From NCBI RefSeq assembly GCF_009793335.1, contig NZ_WING01000003.1, forward strand, positions 124,001 to 188,000: DNA of 64,000 nt, given 5' to 3'. Positions 7,691 to 16,361 of this stretch are shown in pieces. How positions within the stretch are numbered: position 1 is the stretch's first letter; each line of letters begins with the position of its first letter. Position numbers and translations under genes: made by a program. Source of the stretch: Actinomadura sp. J1-007. Lineage in GTDB: Bacteria > Actinomycetota > Actinomycetes > Streptosporangiales > Streptosporangiaceae. The notes under the pieces are model-generated. The model did no database searches and had not been told where the DNA came from. It worked only from the letters and a program-made list of their open reading frames with translations.

Positions 7691-9070
7691 ATGACGATGC
7701 AGAGCGAAGCCGCTGGACGGGCTGCGCAGGACGCCGCCCGAGCGCTACGGGCGCTGATCCCGGCAGAACGGGTGCTGACCGAGGGGCCCGGGTACGCCGC
7801 CGCGGTGGCGCTGTGGAACGCGGCGGTCGTCCGCCGTCCCGCGGTGGTCGTCCGGTGCGCGGACGTGGCCGACGTCCAGGCGGGCGTGCGGACGGCGCGC
7901 GAGTTCGGGCTGCCGCTGACGGTGCGGGGAGGCGGCCACGACTGGGCCGGAAGCGCCCTGCGCGACGGCGGGCTGACGCTGGACCTGTCCGGGATGCGCG
8001 ACGTTCGGGTCGATCCGGAGCGGCGCCACGCCGTGGTCGGCGGCGGTGCCACGGCCGGCGACGTCCTCGCGGCGGCCGAGCCGTTCGGCCTCGTCGCTGC
8101 GACCGGCACCATCGGCTCGGTGGGCATCGTCGGCCTGACCCTCGGCGGCGGCTACGGGCCGCTGGCCGGACGCGCCGGCCTGGCCGCCGACAACCTGGTC
8201 GGCGCCGAGGTGGTGCTGGCCGACGGTTCCGTGGTGGACACCGACGCCGAACACGAGCCCGACCTGTTCTGGGCGCTCCGCGGCGGCGGGGGCAACTTCG
8301 GCGTGGTGGTCTCGGCCCGGATCCGGTTGCACGCGGTGCCGTCCGTCGTGACGGGCGTGGTGCTCTACCCGCGGACGCAGGCGGAGCAGGTGTTCGGCGG
8401 GCTCCGTGAAGCCCTGGCGGCCTCACCGGACGAGCTGACCGTCCAGTCCGCCGTGGGCGCCGGCCCGGACGGTGAACCGGCCGTGATGGTCCTGCCCACC
8501 TGGTCCGGCGCGGCCGACGCCGACGACGCGCCGTTGCAGGCGCTGACCCGGCTGGGCACGCCGCTGGCCGTCCAACTGGACAGCGGTCCGCTGGCGGCCG
8601 CGATCGCCGCACGCGAGGCCATGTTCCCGCCCGGACGGCACATCACCATGGGCACCCGTTCGGTGCGCGAGCTGACGCCCGAGGTCGTCGCGGCGCTCAC
8701 CCAGCACGGCGCGGCGCTGCCGTCACCGCTGTCGGCGCTCTCGCTGCACCACTTCCACGGCGCCGCCGCCCGGATCCCGGCGTCCGCCACCGCCTTCGCG
8801 GCACGCGAGCCGCACCTGATGGTCGAACTCATCGCCGTCCGCACCGATGCCGCCGGCGGCGAAGCGCACCGCCGATGGATCGAGTCGGCGTCCGCGGCCC
8901 TCGCCCCGTACGCCCTCCCCGGCGGCTACCCCAACCTCCTGGGCCCGGACGACACCGCCCAGACAGCCCACGCCTACGGCCCCAACACCGCCCGCCTGCT
9001 CAAGCTCAAGAGCACCATCGACCCCGACGCCGTCTTCTCCGCCATCCCCCTCCCCACCACCACCCCCTAG
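7691..9070 (+). CDS. berberine-bridge-type FAD-linked oxidoreductase
   Basis: 459 residues from ATG 7691. Residues about 40-200 are the PCMH/VAO FAD domain: PLTVRGGGHDWAGSAL holds the histidine that is bonded to the 8-alpha position of FAD in this family, then VGGGATAGDVL and TLGGGYGPLAGRAGLAADNLVGAEVV. In doubly linked relatives the GLxCDNL motif carries a cysteine; here it is GLAADNL, so only the single histidyl link is expected. The C-terminal BBE element is intact (YGPNTARLLKLKSTIDPDAVF). Members oxidise alkaloids, sugars and antibiotics. The neighbouring TetR and dyad suggest induction by substrate. It overlaps the convergent LysR gene by 4 bases. Confidence 0.88.
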   Translation: MTMQSEAAGRAAQDAARALRALIPAERVLTEGPGYAAAVALWNAAVVRRPAVVVRCADVADVQAGVRTAREFGLPLTVRGGGHDWAGSALRDGGLTLDLSGMRDVRVDPERRHAVVGGGATAGDVLAAAEPFGLVAATGTIGSVGIVGLTLGGGYGPLAGRAGLAADNLVGAEVVLADGSVVDTDAEHEPDLFWALRGGGGNFGVVVSARIRLHAVPSVVTGVVLYPRTQAEQVFGGLREALAASPDELTVQSAVGAGPDGEPAVMVLPTWSGAADADDAPLQALTRLGTPLAVQLDSGPLAAAIAAREAMFPPGRHITMGTRSVRELTPEVVAALTQHGAALPSPLSALSLHHFHGAAARIPASATAFAAREPHLMVELIAVRTDAAGGEAHRRWIESASAALAPYALPGGYPNLLGPDDTAQTAHAYGPNTARLLKLKSTIDPDAVFSAIPLPTTTP

Positions 9071-10002
9071 CGCCGCATCCAGGAACGTTCACCGGCGGCC
9101 GAGGTGTGTAGCAGTTCGAGCACGCGGCGTACGTCGGGGCGCTTGGTGGTTCCCGCTCGGCTGACGGTGAAGATGGTCCGGGACACGGGGTGGGTCAGGG
9201 GGTGGAGGCTGAGGGGCGCGGTGGTTTCCGGCAACGCCATGCGAGGGATCAGGGCGGCGCCCGCTCCTGCCGCGACCAGGGCGGCCAGTACGGCGAAGTC
9301 GCTGCTGCGGGCGCGGATGTCCGGGACGAAGCCGGCGGTGCCGCAGGCTCGCTGGACCATCTCGTAGCACGAGGTCTCCGGCCCGGGCGTCAGCCACGGC
9401 ACATCTGACAGGCGCGAGAGGTCCGCGGGCTGCCCGGTGGCCAGGTGCAGCGCCTCGGCCTGGGCGGGGTGCAGGGCGAGCAGCACCGGCTCCTCCATCA
9501 GTACGGCTTGCTCGCACGCGGCGGGGAAGTTGCGCGGCAGCACGGTGTAGCTGTGCACCAGGGCGAGATCGGTGGAGCGCTTGCGCAGTTGGTCGAGGGC
9601 TTCGTCGGGTTCCTGGACGGAGAGGCGCAGGGAAGGGGCCGGATCGGCGTCCGTGGCGGCCAGGCGCTGCCACAGGGGCGCGATGAGGGCGCGGGCGGCG
9701 GAGGCGAAGGCGGTGATCCGTACGATGCCGCGGCGGCCGGTTTGCAGGGCTGCCAGGCCGGCCTCGGCCGCCGCGAGCTCCGCGAGGATGATCTCGGCGT
9801 GGGCCACCAGCAGTTCCCCGGCCGCGGTCAGCCGCAGCGTGCGGCCCACCTTCTCCACCACGGGCGTGCCCGCTTCCTTCTGCAAGGCGGCGAGATGCTG
9901 GGAGACCGCCGGTGGCGTCAGGTGCAGGGCCTCGGCGGTGGCCGCGACGGTGCCGTAGGCGGCCAGGTGCTGGAGGATCCGCAGGCGGCGTACGTCGAGC
10001 AC
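9067..10002 (-). CDS. LysR-family transcriptional regulator
   Basis: 311 residues. The winged helix-turn-helix is at residues 1-60 (MLDVRRLRILQHLAAYGTVA, LHLTPPAVSQHLAALQKEAG), followed by the linker helix and an effector-binding domain (EAGLAALQTGRRGIVRITAF onwards). Full length for the family. It lies upstream of the EamA permease on the opposite side of a 79-base gap and on the same strand, so it is downstream of that gene in transcription and could share its mRNA or have its own promoter. The target is most likely the permease; this is inferred from position. Confidence 0.88.
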   Translation of the reverse strand: MLDVRRLRILQHLAAYGTVAATAEALHLTPPAVSQHLAALQKEAGTPVVEKVGRTLRLTAAGELLVAHAEIILAELAAAEAGLAALQTGRRGIVRITAFASAARALIAPLWQRLAATDADPAPSLRLSVQEPDEALDQLRKRSTDLALVHSYTVLPRNFPAACEQAVLMEEPVLLALHPAQAEALHLATGQPADLSRLSDVPWLTPGPETSCYEMVQRACGTAGFVPDIRARSSDFAVLAALVAAGAGAALIPRMALPETTAPLSLHPLTHPVSRTIFTVSRAGTTKRPDVRRVLELLHTSAAGERSWMRR

Positions 10003-10081
10003 GGACGGCTCCTTACTCGGATGGCTCGGAACGGGTCGAGGGTTCCAAGTGTGTCCCTGATGCCTTCGACCAGCAGAATCC

Positions 10082-11035
10082 TCACCGTGTCGGCGCCGGA
10101 CGGCTCGCCGCCTGGTCGAAGGCGGCCTCGGGCGCGTCGCCGTACGAGGTTCCGGAAGGAGGCGGAGCCTGCCGCCTGTGCCGGTTGATGAGGATCACCC
10201 CTGCCACGCTGACCGCGCCGCCCATCAGCTCGACGAGGTGGGGCACCTCGCCGAGCCAGACGAACGAGACGATCAGCGCCACCGGCGGCACCAGGTACAG
10301 GGCCGCCGTGGAGGTCGCGAGCGGCAGGCGGGCGACGGCGTAGGCCCAGATGACGAAGCCGAGCGCGGACGGCAGCAGGCCGAGGTAGATCGCGGACGCC
10401 AACGCGCCCGCCGGCGCGTGGAGGGTGGCGGACCACGCGGCGGGGACCAGGGGCAGGGCGAAGAGGGTTCCCGCGACCATCGCGTAGGTGGCGACCTCCA
10501 GGCCGGTGTAGCGGCGGAGCAGGGGCTTGGTGGCGAAGTGGTAGGTCCCTTGGACGGCGGCGGCGGCCAGGACGATGAGGGCGGAGACGGTGAATCCGCT
10601 GGTGCCCTTGGCCAGGCTGACCATCGCCGCGCCGACGAGTGCGATGGTGCTGCCGACGATGATGTCGCGGGTCAGCCGTTCGCCGAGGAACGCACTTCCC
10701 AGCAGGACGCTGAAAACGGGCGCGATCGCGATCAGCAGACTCGCGGTCCCGGCCGCCACCTGGACCTCGCCCCAGTTGAGCAGGGCCTGGTAGGCGGTGA
10801 CGCCGGTGGCCCCGCACAAAGCGATCATCGGCAGGTCGCGGCGCCTGGGCAGGCGCACCTTGGCCAACGGCGCCACCAGCGCCAGCGCCATCGCCGCGAC
10901 CACGATCCTCAGGAACGACAGCGCCGCCACTCCCAGACCGTCGATGCCGACCCGGATGGCGGGGAATGCCGAGGCCCACAGCACGACGGTGCCCGCCAGA
11001 GCGAGAACGTGAGCGGAACCGATGCGCGAGATCAT
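10082..11035 (-). CDS. EamA/DMT-family permease
   Basis: 317 residues from ATG 11035; an in-frame TTG at 11059 adds eight residues without a better ribosome site. Ten hydrophobic helices in two five-helix EamA repeats: the first has LAGTVVLWASAFPAIRVGID, the second begins near ALIVLAAAAVQGTYHFATK. A terminal LVELMGGAVSVAGVILINRHRR precedes a basic cytoplasmic tail, as in drug/metabolite exporters of the RhaT/YdcZ class. Function is export of an unidentified amino acid or small metabolite across the cell membrane. The LysR gene follows directly. Confidence 0.88.
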   Translation of the reverse strand: MISRIGSAHVLALAGTVVLWASAFPAIRVGIDGLGVAALSFLRIVVAAMALALVAPLAKVRLPRRRDLPMIALCGATGVTAYQALLNWGEVQVAAGTASLLIAIAPVFSVLLGSAFLGERLTRDIIVGSTIALVGAAMVSLAKGTSGFTVSALIVLAAAAVQGTYHFATKPLLRRYTGLEVATYAMVAGTLFALPLVPAAWSATLHAPAGALASAIYLGLLPSALGFVIWAYAVARLPLATSTAALYLVPPVALIVSFVWLGEVPHLVELMGGAVSVAGVILINRHRRQAPPPSGTSYGDAPEAAFDQAASRPAPTR

Positions 11036-11138
11036 GCCGCCCAACGTTCCGTACCGCAAGAGGAAGGTCCAGTTACTCTTTACTGCAAGAAGCTTAAGAA
11101 TGAGTTATGTATTGGGTCGGTGTGTCGGCGCATGGCGT

Positions 11139-12431
11139 TCAGGTGGCTTTGCCGCGGGCGATGTAGATGTTCATGTCGGTGAAGTCGAGGGTGATGTTGT
11201 ACGGCTTGAAGAAGGAGTGGAAGAAGCCGCCCAGCGTTTCGAATCCGTATTCGTCGGCCTGCATCTGTGGGGCCGCGTTGCAGTAGACGTCCTTGGCGAC
11301 GGCGTTGCCGATGCGGATCTCCGACGGGTAGCAGGGGTAGACGACCGTTGGGTGGCTATGGCCGAAGGTTTCGAGCGGGCGGTCGTAGTCGGTGCGGATC
11401 CGCAACCGCTTGGCCACCTCCCCCTTCATGACGGCGGCGCACTCGCTGACTCCGCCGATGTTGACGCCCACCATCCGTGGGCCGGAGCCGGCGAAACTGC
11501 CCGTGCTGTGCACGTACTGCTCGCGGGCCAGCCACAGCGGCAGGGGTTTCGCACCCGCCCGGACGGCGTCGGCGCGTACTTTCCTGGCCGCCTCGGGGGT
11601 CCGGCGGCGCAGGATCAGCGACCGGCCCGCGTAGTCGAAGGTGGTCAGGAAGTGGTAGAAGATCCACGTGCCGATGATGCCGTCGCCGGACGCGGGATCG
11701 TCCTGGTCGGTCTGCGTCCACTCGACGGGGACGTTGCGCAGTTCGATGCCGCCCAGCTTGAACGAGTCCGCCACCCCGAAGTACATCCATGCGGTGCCGT
11801 TCTTGTACTCGATCTGCTGCTTGGCCACGGCGCGCAGTCCGGCTTCCTCGGCCGTTTTGGCGGACATGCCCAGCCACGGGGCGCCGGTGTAGAACATGAA
11901 GCGTTTCGGGGGACCGCCGTTGACCGAGACCTCCACCAGTGGTGACGGGTCCATCTGCTTCCACGGCACACGGCCGATGTCGCCGTGGATCTGATACGGC
12001 TTGCCGCGGACCGCCGCGAACCATTCGGCCCGGGTTTCCTGGCCGGCCGCCCGCCAGCGCGGTACGGCGAGGGAGAGTTTGTCCTGCCGGGTATAGCAGT
12101 CGCCCAGGAACCGGTTGGTCTGCTTGTCGTCGGGCGCCAGTTCGAGGGCCATCGTGAGGTACTTCTCCGCGTCGGGGAACTTGTTGCCCAGCAGCCCGAC
12201 GTAGCCGCGCTGGCGGGCCGCGTGCAGGTTCGCGGGGTCTGTCTTGAGGATCTCCTCGTACGCGCGGCCGGCCTGCTCGAACTTCCCGGCCCTGAACAGC
12301 GCGTCCGCGTCCCTGCTACTGGCCTGCGCCCTGGCCGCCTCCCCCAGCAGCGGTGTGGTCGCGGCGGCGCCGGCCACCACGGCGGCGCCCCGAAGCAGCG
12401 AACGCCGGTCCCATGCTCCGTCGTTATCCAT
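11139..12431 (-). CDS. Tat-exported TPR protein with retropepsin-like fold, active-site Asp replaced
   Basis: 430 residues from ATG 12431 (upstream GGAGAAGG). The start DNDGAWDRRSLLRGAAVVAG is a twin-arginine signal ending near EAARAQA. Residues about 38-130 form TPR-like helices (DALFRAGKFEQAGRAYEEIL). From about 165 there is an aspartyl-protease-type beta domain: FMFYTGAPWLGMSAKTAEEA has the place of the FLLDTGA motif, and DGIIGTWIFYHFLTTFDYAG matches the GxLGxDFLxxFxxxxDY element. The catalytic Asp is Tyr (TAC, one base from GAC), and the second half (NIGGVSECAAVMKGEVAKRL) is also degenerate. It is probably a non-catalytic wall-side binding protein. It shares the VanR-type box with vanY. 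Confidence 0.75.
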   Translation of the reverse strand: MDNDGAWDRRSLLRGAAVVAGAAATTPLLGEAARAQASSRDADALFRAGKFEQAGRAYEEILKTDPANLHAARQRGYVGLLGNKFPDAEKYLTMALELAPDDKQTNRFLGDCYTRQDKLSLAVPRWRAAGQETRAEWFAAVRGKPYQIHGDIGRVPWKQMDPSPLVEVSVNGGPPKRFMFYTGAPWLGMSAKTAEEAGLRAVAKQQIEYKNGTAWMYFGVADSFKLGGIELRNVPVEWTQTDQDDPASGDGIIGTWIFYHFLTTFDYAGRSLILRRRTPEAARKVRADAVRAGAKPLPLWLAREQYVHSTGSFAGSGPRMVGVNIGGVSECAAVMKGEVAKRLRIRTDYDRPLETFGHSHPTVVYPCYPSEIRIGNAVAKDVYCNAAPQMQADEYGFETLGGFFHSFFKPYNITLDFTDMNIYIARGKAT

Positions 12432-12553
12432 GGCCTTCTCCCCTTTTCGTGGGTCACCTTCTGAGGCCGGGACGCCATTGCCCTCGGCACGGACCGGTGC
12501 GGTCCATGCCTCCACTGAAGACGGAAGAATGTTGCGGCGGCGTATGCGTATTT

Positions 12554-12573
12554 CGATACGCCCGCGATACGCC
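12554..12573 (-). promoter_or_regulatory. VanR-type box upstream of the retropepsin-like gene
   Basis: On the minus strand GGCGTATCGCGGGCGTATCG. It matches the boxes at 26484, 18198 and 14091. The whole promoter neighbourhood (CCTCCAC..GAAGACG..GTTGCGG..GGCGTATGCG) is also shared with the vanY promoter, 123 bases upstream of the start codon in this copy. Confidence 0.7.
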
Positions 12574-12654
12574 TGCCTCTGGCCAAGCGCAAAGGCGAAC
12601 TCAAAGGCAGGAGCCCGGGCTTCCCGGATCCGTGTAGCGGCCGTTCCGGGGACG

Positions 12655-13848
12655 CTACGCCACCGGCGGGGTCTCCCCCGTGGAGCCGGCCGCCGTGTTT
12701 TCGATCGACGATCTGGCGGCGCCGTTCGGGGACGATCCGTGCGATGTGCGAGGCAGGCGGATCGTGACGAGGAGGCCGCCGGTGGGACGGGGGGTGAGGT
12801 CGATGGTCCCGTCGTGGGCTCGGACGATGCTGTGCACGATGGCCAGTCCGAGGCCGACACCGGCGTGCTCGTCGGTGCGTATGCGTTGCGTTCCGCGTTG
12901 GAAGGGCTCGGTGAGCGTCGGTATGAGTTCCGATGGGACCTGATGGCCGGTGTTCTCGACCCTCAGCACGCTCGCGTCGGGCTGCGATTCGGTGTGGACC
13001 GTTACAGTGCCGCCGGTGGCGAGATTGTGGACGATGGCGTTCTGGACCAGGTTGGTCACCATCCGCAGGATGAGCGCCGCGGAGCCGACGGTGGGTGTTG
13101 CCTCGCCGGTGACGTCGAGGGTGATCTGGCGCTGTTCGGCGAGGGGAAGCAGCGTCTCGGTGGCCTCTTCGGCGATGAGGGACAGGTCGACGGGCTCGCG
13201 AGTGAAGTTCTGGCGGTCGCCGCGGCTGAGCAGGAGAAGGGCCTCGATCAGATCGATCGCCCGGGAATTGACGGTGTGGAGGCGTTCGATGAGCTCGTCC
13301 TGCTCCCGCTCCGTGTCGTTGCGGGCGACGTCCAGGAGTGTCTTGGAGATCGCCAGCGGGGTGCGCAGTTCGTGCGAGGCGTTCGCGGCGAACCTCTGCT
13401 GCTCGGCGACGTGGGATTCGAGCTGTTCGAGCATGGTGTCGAAGGCGTCGGCGAGTTGACGGAACTCGTCTCTGCGGCCGGGTAGCCGGATCCGGTGGGC
13501 GAGCGACCCGTTCGCGGCCATGTGCGTTGCGTCCGTGACACGAGTCAGCGGCGCGAGCATCCGTCCGGCGAGGATCCACCCTCCCACCAGGCCGAACACG
13601 AGCAGGAACGCCAGCACTACGGCTGCCGCTGGGACGAAGACGGCTGGGCCGAAGCTGCCGAGGGAGAAGACACGCTGGAAATCGGAGAGTTCGGGAACGC
13701 GGTAAACGGCGGACGTGCCTCGCAGGAGGAACAGCCACGAGGCCGCGAGCAGCAAGGCACCCGCGAGCATGACGAAGCCGACGTAGCTGAGAGTGAGTTT
13801 GAGGCGAACACTCAAACCGGGGGCTCTATCCACGATCTCCTCCCTCAC
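12655..13848 (-). CDS. VanS-like sensor histidine kinase, copy 1
   Basis: 397 residues. Two membrane helices (about 17-42 and 75-100) flank a short outside loop; HAMP follows (AGRMLAPLTRVTDATHMAAN), then HisKA with the phospho-acceptor in ASHELRTPLAIS and HATPase with NLVQNAIVHNL (N box) and HAGVGLGLAIVHSI (G box). All catalytic elements are present. Its cognate response-regulator gene just upstream is reduced to a fragment, so this kinase is an orphan or signals through the intact VanR-like protein at 17494. It is a near-duplicate of the kinase at 16362: 12810-12921 and 16460-16571 differ at about one base. Confidence 0.88.
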   Translation of the reverse strand: MREEIVDRAPGLSVRLKLTLSYVGFVMLAGALLLAASWLFLLRGTSAVYRVPELSDFQRVFSLGSFGPAVFVPAAAVVLAFLLVFGLVGGWILAGRMLAPLTRVTDATHMAANGSLAHRIRLPGRRDEFRQLADAFDTMLEQLESHVAEQQRFAANASHELRTPLAISKTLLDVARNDTEREQDELIERLHTVNSRAIDLIEALLLLSRGDRQNFTREPVDLSLIAEEATETLLPLAEQRQITLDVTGEATPTVGSAALILRMVTNLVQNAIVHNLATGGTVTVHTESQPDASVLRVENTGHQVPSELIPTLTEPFQRGTQRIRTDEHAGVGLGLAIVHSIVRAHDGTIDLTPRPTGGLLVTIRLPRTSHGSSPNGAARSSIENTAAGSTGETPPVA

Positions 13849-14068
13849 GTCCGGTGTCCGGTCGAATGCCGGTGCGGTGCCCGGCGCCGGGCACCGTGGC
13901 GATGAGCCATCGTTTGCCGAGCTTTTCGCGCAAGGCTGAGACGGTTATGCGGACGGCGTTGGTGAACGGATCGGCATTGGCCGGGCGACCTCGTCCCCGG
14001 AGTGCCCGGGATGTCACGGTCCAAGACCGCAAGCTGGGCAGGACCCGTCCTCCGCGATCAGCACCCAT
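13826..14068 (-). pseudogene. VanR-like response regulator, collapsed copy
   Basis: From ATG 14068 the DNA first matches the start of the intact regulator (GTGCTGATCG..GAGGAC), then jumps to the part around the phosphorylated Asp in a wrong frame (GGTCTTGGACCGTGACATCC), then jumps again to the end of the DNA-binding domain (NADPFTNAVRITVSALREKLG, WLIATVPGAGHRTG). Most of the receiver domain and the start of the OmpR-type winged helix are gone, roughly 140 codons. It cannot make a working regulator. It overlaps the kinase start by 23 bases, keeping the operon arrangement of the intact copy. Confidence 0.85.
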
Positions 14069-14090
14069 ATACCCGAAGCCTAAGCAGTAC

Positions 14091-14110
14091 GGCATATCGC
14101 CGACATATCC
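14091..14110 (+). promoter_or_regulatory. VanR-type box upstream of the collapsed vanR copy
   Basis: GGCATATCGCCGACATATCC, 23 bases upstream of ATG 14068. It differs at two positions from the box at 18198 in front of the intact regulator. It has survived although the regulator gene has not. Confidence 0.7.
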
Positions 14111-14207
14111 AAACGGGACCCGCGCCCCGGCACGGTGGCCGCGATCTCCTCTGCTTCTCACGACGTCGCCCCAGCCTTCTCGGGCGCGGGGTCATGGCTT
14201 CACAGGC

Positions 14208-14300
14208 TCAAGTCCCGGGCGCGCGGGTGCGGGCGCGGAGGGCGGCGTCGTCCAGGCGGGCGACCGGCCGCTCGTACGGCAGCCCGGAGGCCGGCCATGT
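14208..14300 (-). pseudogene. ddl-type ligase, C-terminal fragment
   Basis: About 30 codons on the minus strand read ASGLPYERPVARLDDAALRA and end at a stop at 14208. They match the end of the intact ligase at 23686 (AAGLPYERLVARLVDAATVP) in both protein and DNA (GCTCGTACGGCAGCCCGG is shared). Nothing else of a ligase gene is left. Its position beside the collapsed VanR copy suggests a second, mostly deleted, van-type operon once stood here. Confidence 0.7.
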
Positions 14301-14336
14301 GATGTTCAAATGTCTGATGTATGTATGCTGTCCACC

Positions 14337-15047
14337 ATGAAGCGCATCAGTACGCCGCGGAGGTCGGCGAGTCTGTCCTCGCAGCTCGTGGACAGCCTCC
14401 GTTCGCACATAGAGGCAGGGGGATGGCCCGTGGGGACGCGGATCCCGCCGGAGCAGACCCTCATCGAGGAGCTCGGGGTCGGCCGCAGCACGCTGCGGGA
14501 GGCGCTCGGCGCGCTCGTGCACCTGGGGCTGCTGGAGCCCCGGGTCGGGGACGGCACGTACGTCCGCTCGTCGAGTGAGCTCCAGTCGGTCATGGTGCGG
14601 CGCGCGAGTTCGGCGCAGCGGGACAACGTTCTCGAACTGCGGACCGTCCTTGAGGAGTACGCCTCGGGAGCCGCCGCCCTGCGCCGCAGCGAGGACGAGT
14701 TGCACCAGCTGAGAGAGCTGCTGGCCGAAGCCGACGCGGCCTGTGCCGGGGAGGACATGGCCGCGGCCGGAAAGGTCGACGCCCTGTTCCATCGGGCCGT
14801 CGTCCGGGCGAGCGGGAACGACCTGCTGATCGAGGTGTACGACTACCTCGGTACGGCTCTCAGCTCGGCCCTGGGGGGCCTGCCGTGGGACGCCGTCGGA
14901 GCCGAGGAGCATGCCGGACTGCACAGGCGGCTCGTCGACGCGATCGAGGCCCGGGATGCGAACGGCGCCCGCGAGGCGGCGGCCGCCATCGTCCGGCTCA
15001 CTCGCGACCACGAGGCCAAGGCACCACGAGAGGCGGAGGGGCGGTGA
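14337..15047 (+). CDS. GntR/FadR-family regulator
   Basis: 236 residues from ATG 14337. Residues 10-75 are the GntR winged helix (LVDSLRSHIEAGGWPVGTRI, LGVGRSTLREALGALVHLGL, EPRVGDGTYV). The rest is a helical FCD domain with the metal- or acid-binding set D..H..H: KVDALFHRAVVRASGN and EHAGLHRRLVDAIEARD. It overlaps the CynX-like transporter by 4 bases (GTGA), so the two are cotranscribed and it probably controls the transporter. Upstream, repeated TGTATG-type words at 14314-14330 could be its operator. Confidence 0.88.
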   Translation: MKRISTPRRSASLSSQLVDSLRSHIEAGGWPVGTRIPPEQTLIEELGVGRSTLREALGALVHLGLLEPRVGDGTYVRSSSELQSVMVRRASSAQRDNVLELRTVLEEYASGAAALRRSEDELHQLRELLAEADAACAGEDMAAAGKVDALFHRAVVRASGNDLLIEVYDYLGTALSSALGGLPWDAVGAEEHAGLHRRLVDAIEARDANGAREAAAAIVRLTRDHEAKAPREAEGR

Positions 15048-16285
15048 GTCCGGAGCGGACGTCGGTATCCGATCAGCACTCCACCTCGACGCGGCGGGCC
15101 GCTGACGGCGACCGTCCCGCCGTGACGATCGGGCTCGTCTTCGCGATCTGCCTCGTGGCGGCGAACCTGCGTACCGGTCTCACCGGTGTCGGCACGCTGC
15201 TCCCGGCGATCGAGCGCGACAGCGGCCTGTCGTCGAGCTGGGGCGGGCTGCTGAGCACCCTGCCCCTGCTGACGTTCGCCGCGACGTCGCCTCTGGTGGC
15301 GCGGGCCTCTCACCGGTTCGGCAGCGCGCGCCTGCTGGTGGCGGCCCTCGGCGCGCTGGCCGTCGGAACGGTGGTCCGGTCGCTTCCCTCCGTGGTCTGC
15401 CTGTTCGCGGGGACGGTGATCCTCTCCGCCGCCATCGCGTTCGGCAACGTCCTGCTGCCCGCACTGATCAGGCGGAGCGTGCCCGCGCACCGCATTCACG
15501 GCGTCAGCGCCCTCTACGTCACCGTCATGGGCGTCACGGCCGCGGTCTCCTCCGGGATCTCCGCGCCGCTCGCCCACACCTTGCCGGGTTCCTGGCACAC
15601 CGCCCTGGCATGGGGTGTCGCCTTCACCGTCGCGGCGTTCCTCTTCTGGCTGCCCCGGATCCGGGGCGACAGGCCCCAAGCGTCCAGCGGCGCGACCCAC
15701 AGTCCGGTCCCCTGGCGGTCGCGGGTCGCATGGCAGGTCAGCGTCTTCATGGGCCTGCAATCCCTGGCCTTCTACACCGCCGTCGCGTGGCTGCCCAGCA
15801 TCCTGATCCACCATGGAACGTCCAGTACCGCGGCCGGATGGATGCTCTTCTACTACCAGTTGATCGCGCTGGCGGCCAGCGGCCTTCTGCCCCTGCTCAC
15901 CCGGGGGCGTCTCGACCAGCGCTGGACGGCGGCCGGGGCCTCGGTCCTCATGGCGGGCGGCTTCGCCGTGCTGCTGTCCGCCCCCGCGCTGTCCGTCCTG
16001 GCGTGCACGCTGCTCGGTCTGGGCGGCGGCGTGTGCCTCGTCCTGGCGCTGACCTTCCAGAGTGAACGCGCCGCCGGCCCCGGCGAGGCCGCCGCGCTGG
16101 CAGGCATGGCGCAGTCCGTCGGCTACCTCGTGGCGGCGGCCGGGCCTCTCCTGCTCGGCATCCTGCACGACAGCGCGAACGGCTGGGCGCTTCCGCTCGT
16201 GGTCCTGGTCGTCCTCAGCATCGCCATGGCGGGTGCCGGGTACGGCGCCGGACGGGACCGCCAAGTGAGCCATCCCGCCCGTTGA
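15044..16285 (+). CDS. MFS transporter, CynX/NimT type
   Basis: 413 residues from GTG 15044, with translation coupled to gntR. Twelve hydrophobic helices; the first, GLVFAICLVAANLRTGLTGV, with VGTLLPAIERD is the characteristic start of cyanate/nitroimidazole (CynX/NimT) transporters, and the second half restarts with WRSRVAWQVSVFMGLQSLAFYTAVAWLPSI. The substrate cannot be told from sequence; relatives move cyanate, 2-nitroimidazole or small organic acids. The regulator pairing suggests control by an acid ligand. Confidence 0.85.
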   Translation: MSPERTSVSDQHSTSTRRAADGDRPAVTIGLVFAICLVAANLRTGLTGVGTLLPAIERDSGLSSSWGGLLSTLPLLTFAATSPLVARASHRFGSARLLVAALGALAVGTVVRSLPSVVCLFAGTVILSAAIAFGNVLLPALIRRSVPAHRIHGVSALYVTVMGVTAAVSSGISAPLAHTLPGSWHTALAWGVAFTVAAFLFWLPRIRGDRPQASSGATHSPVPWRSRVAWQVSVFMGLQSLAFYTAVAWLPSILIHHGTSSTAAGWMLFYYQLIALAASGLLPLLTRGRLDQRWTAAGASVLMAGGFAVLLSAPALSVLACTLLGLGGGVCLVLALTFQSERAAGPGEAAALAGMAQSVGYLVAAAGPLLLGILHDSANGWALPLVVLVVLSIAMAGAGYGAGRDRQVSHPAR

Positions 16286-16361
16286 CGACGTGCCATCGCC
16301 GCGCGGCCCAGCACGCGTCGCGGACGTGCCTTTGGCCTTGGCCGGATTTCCGAGCGACGGG

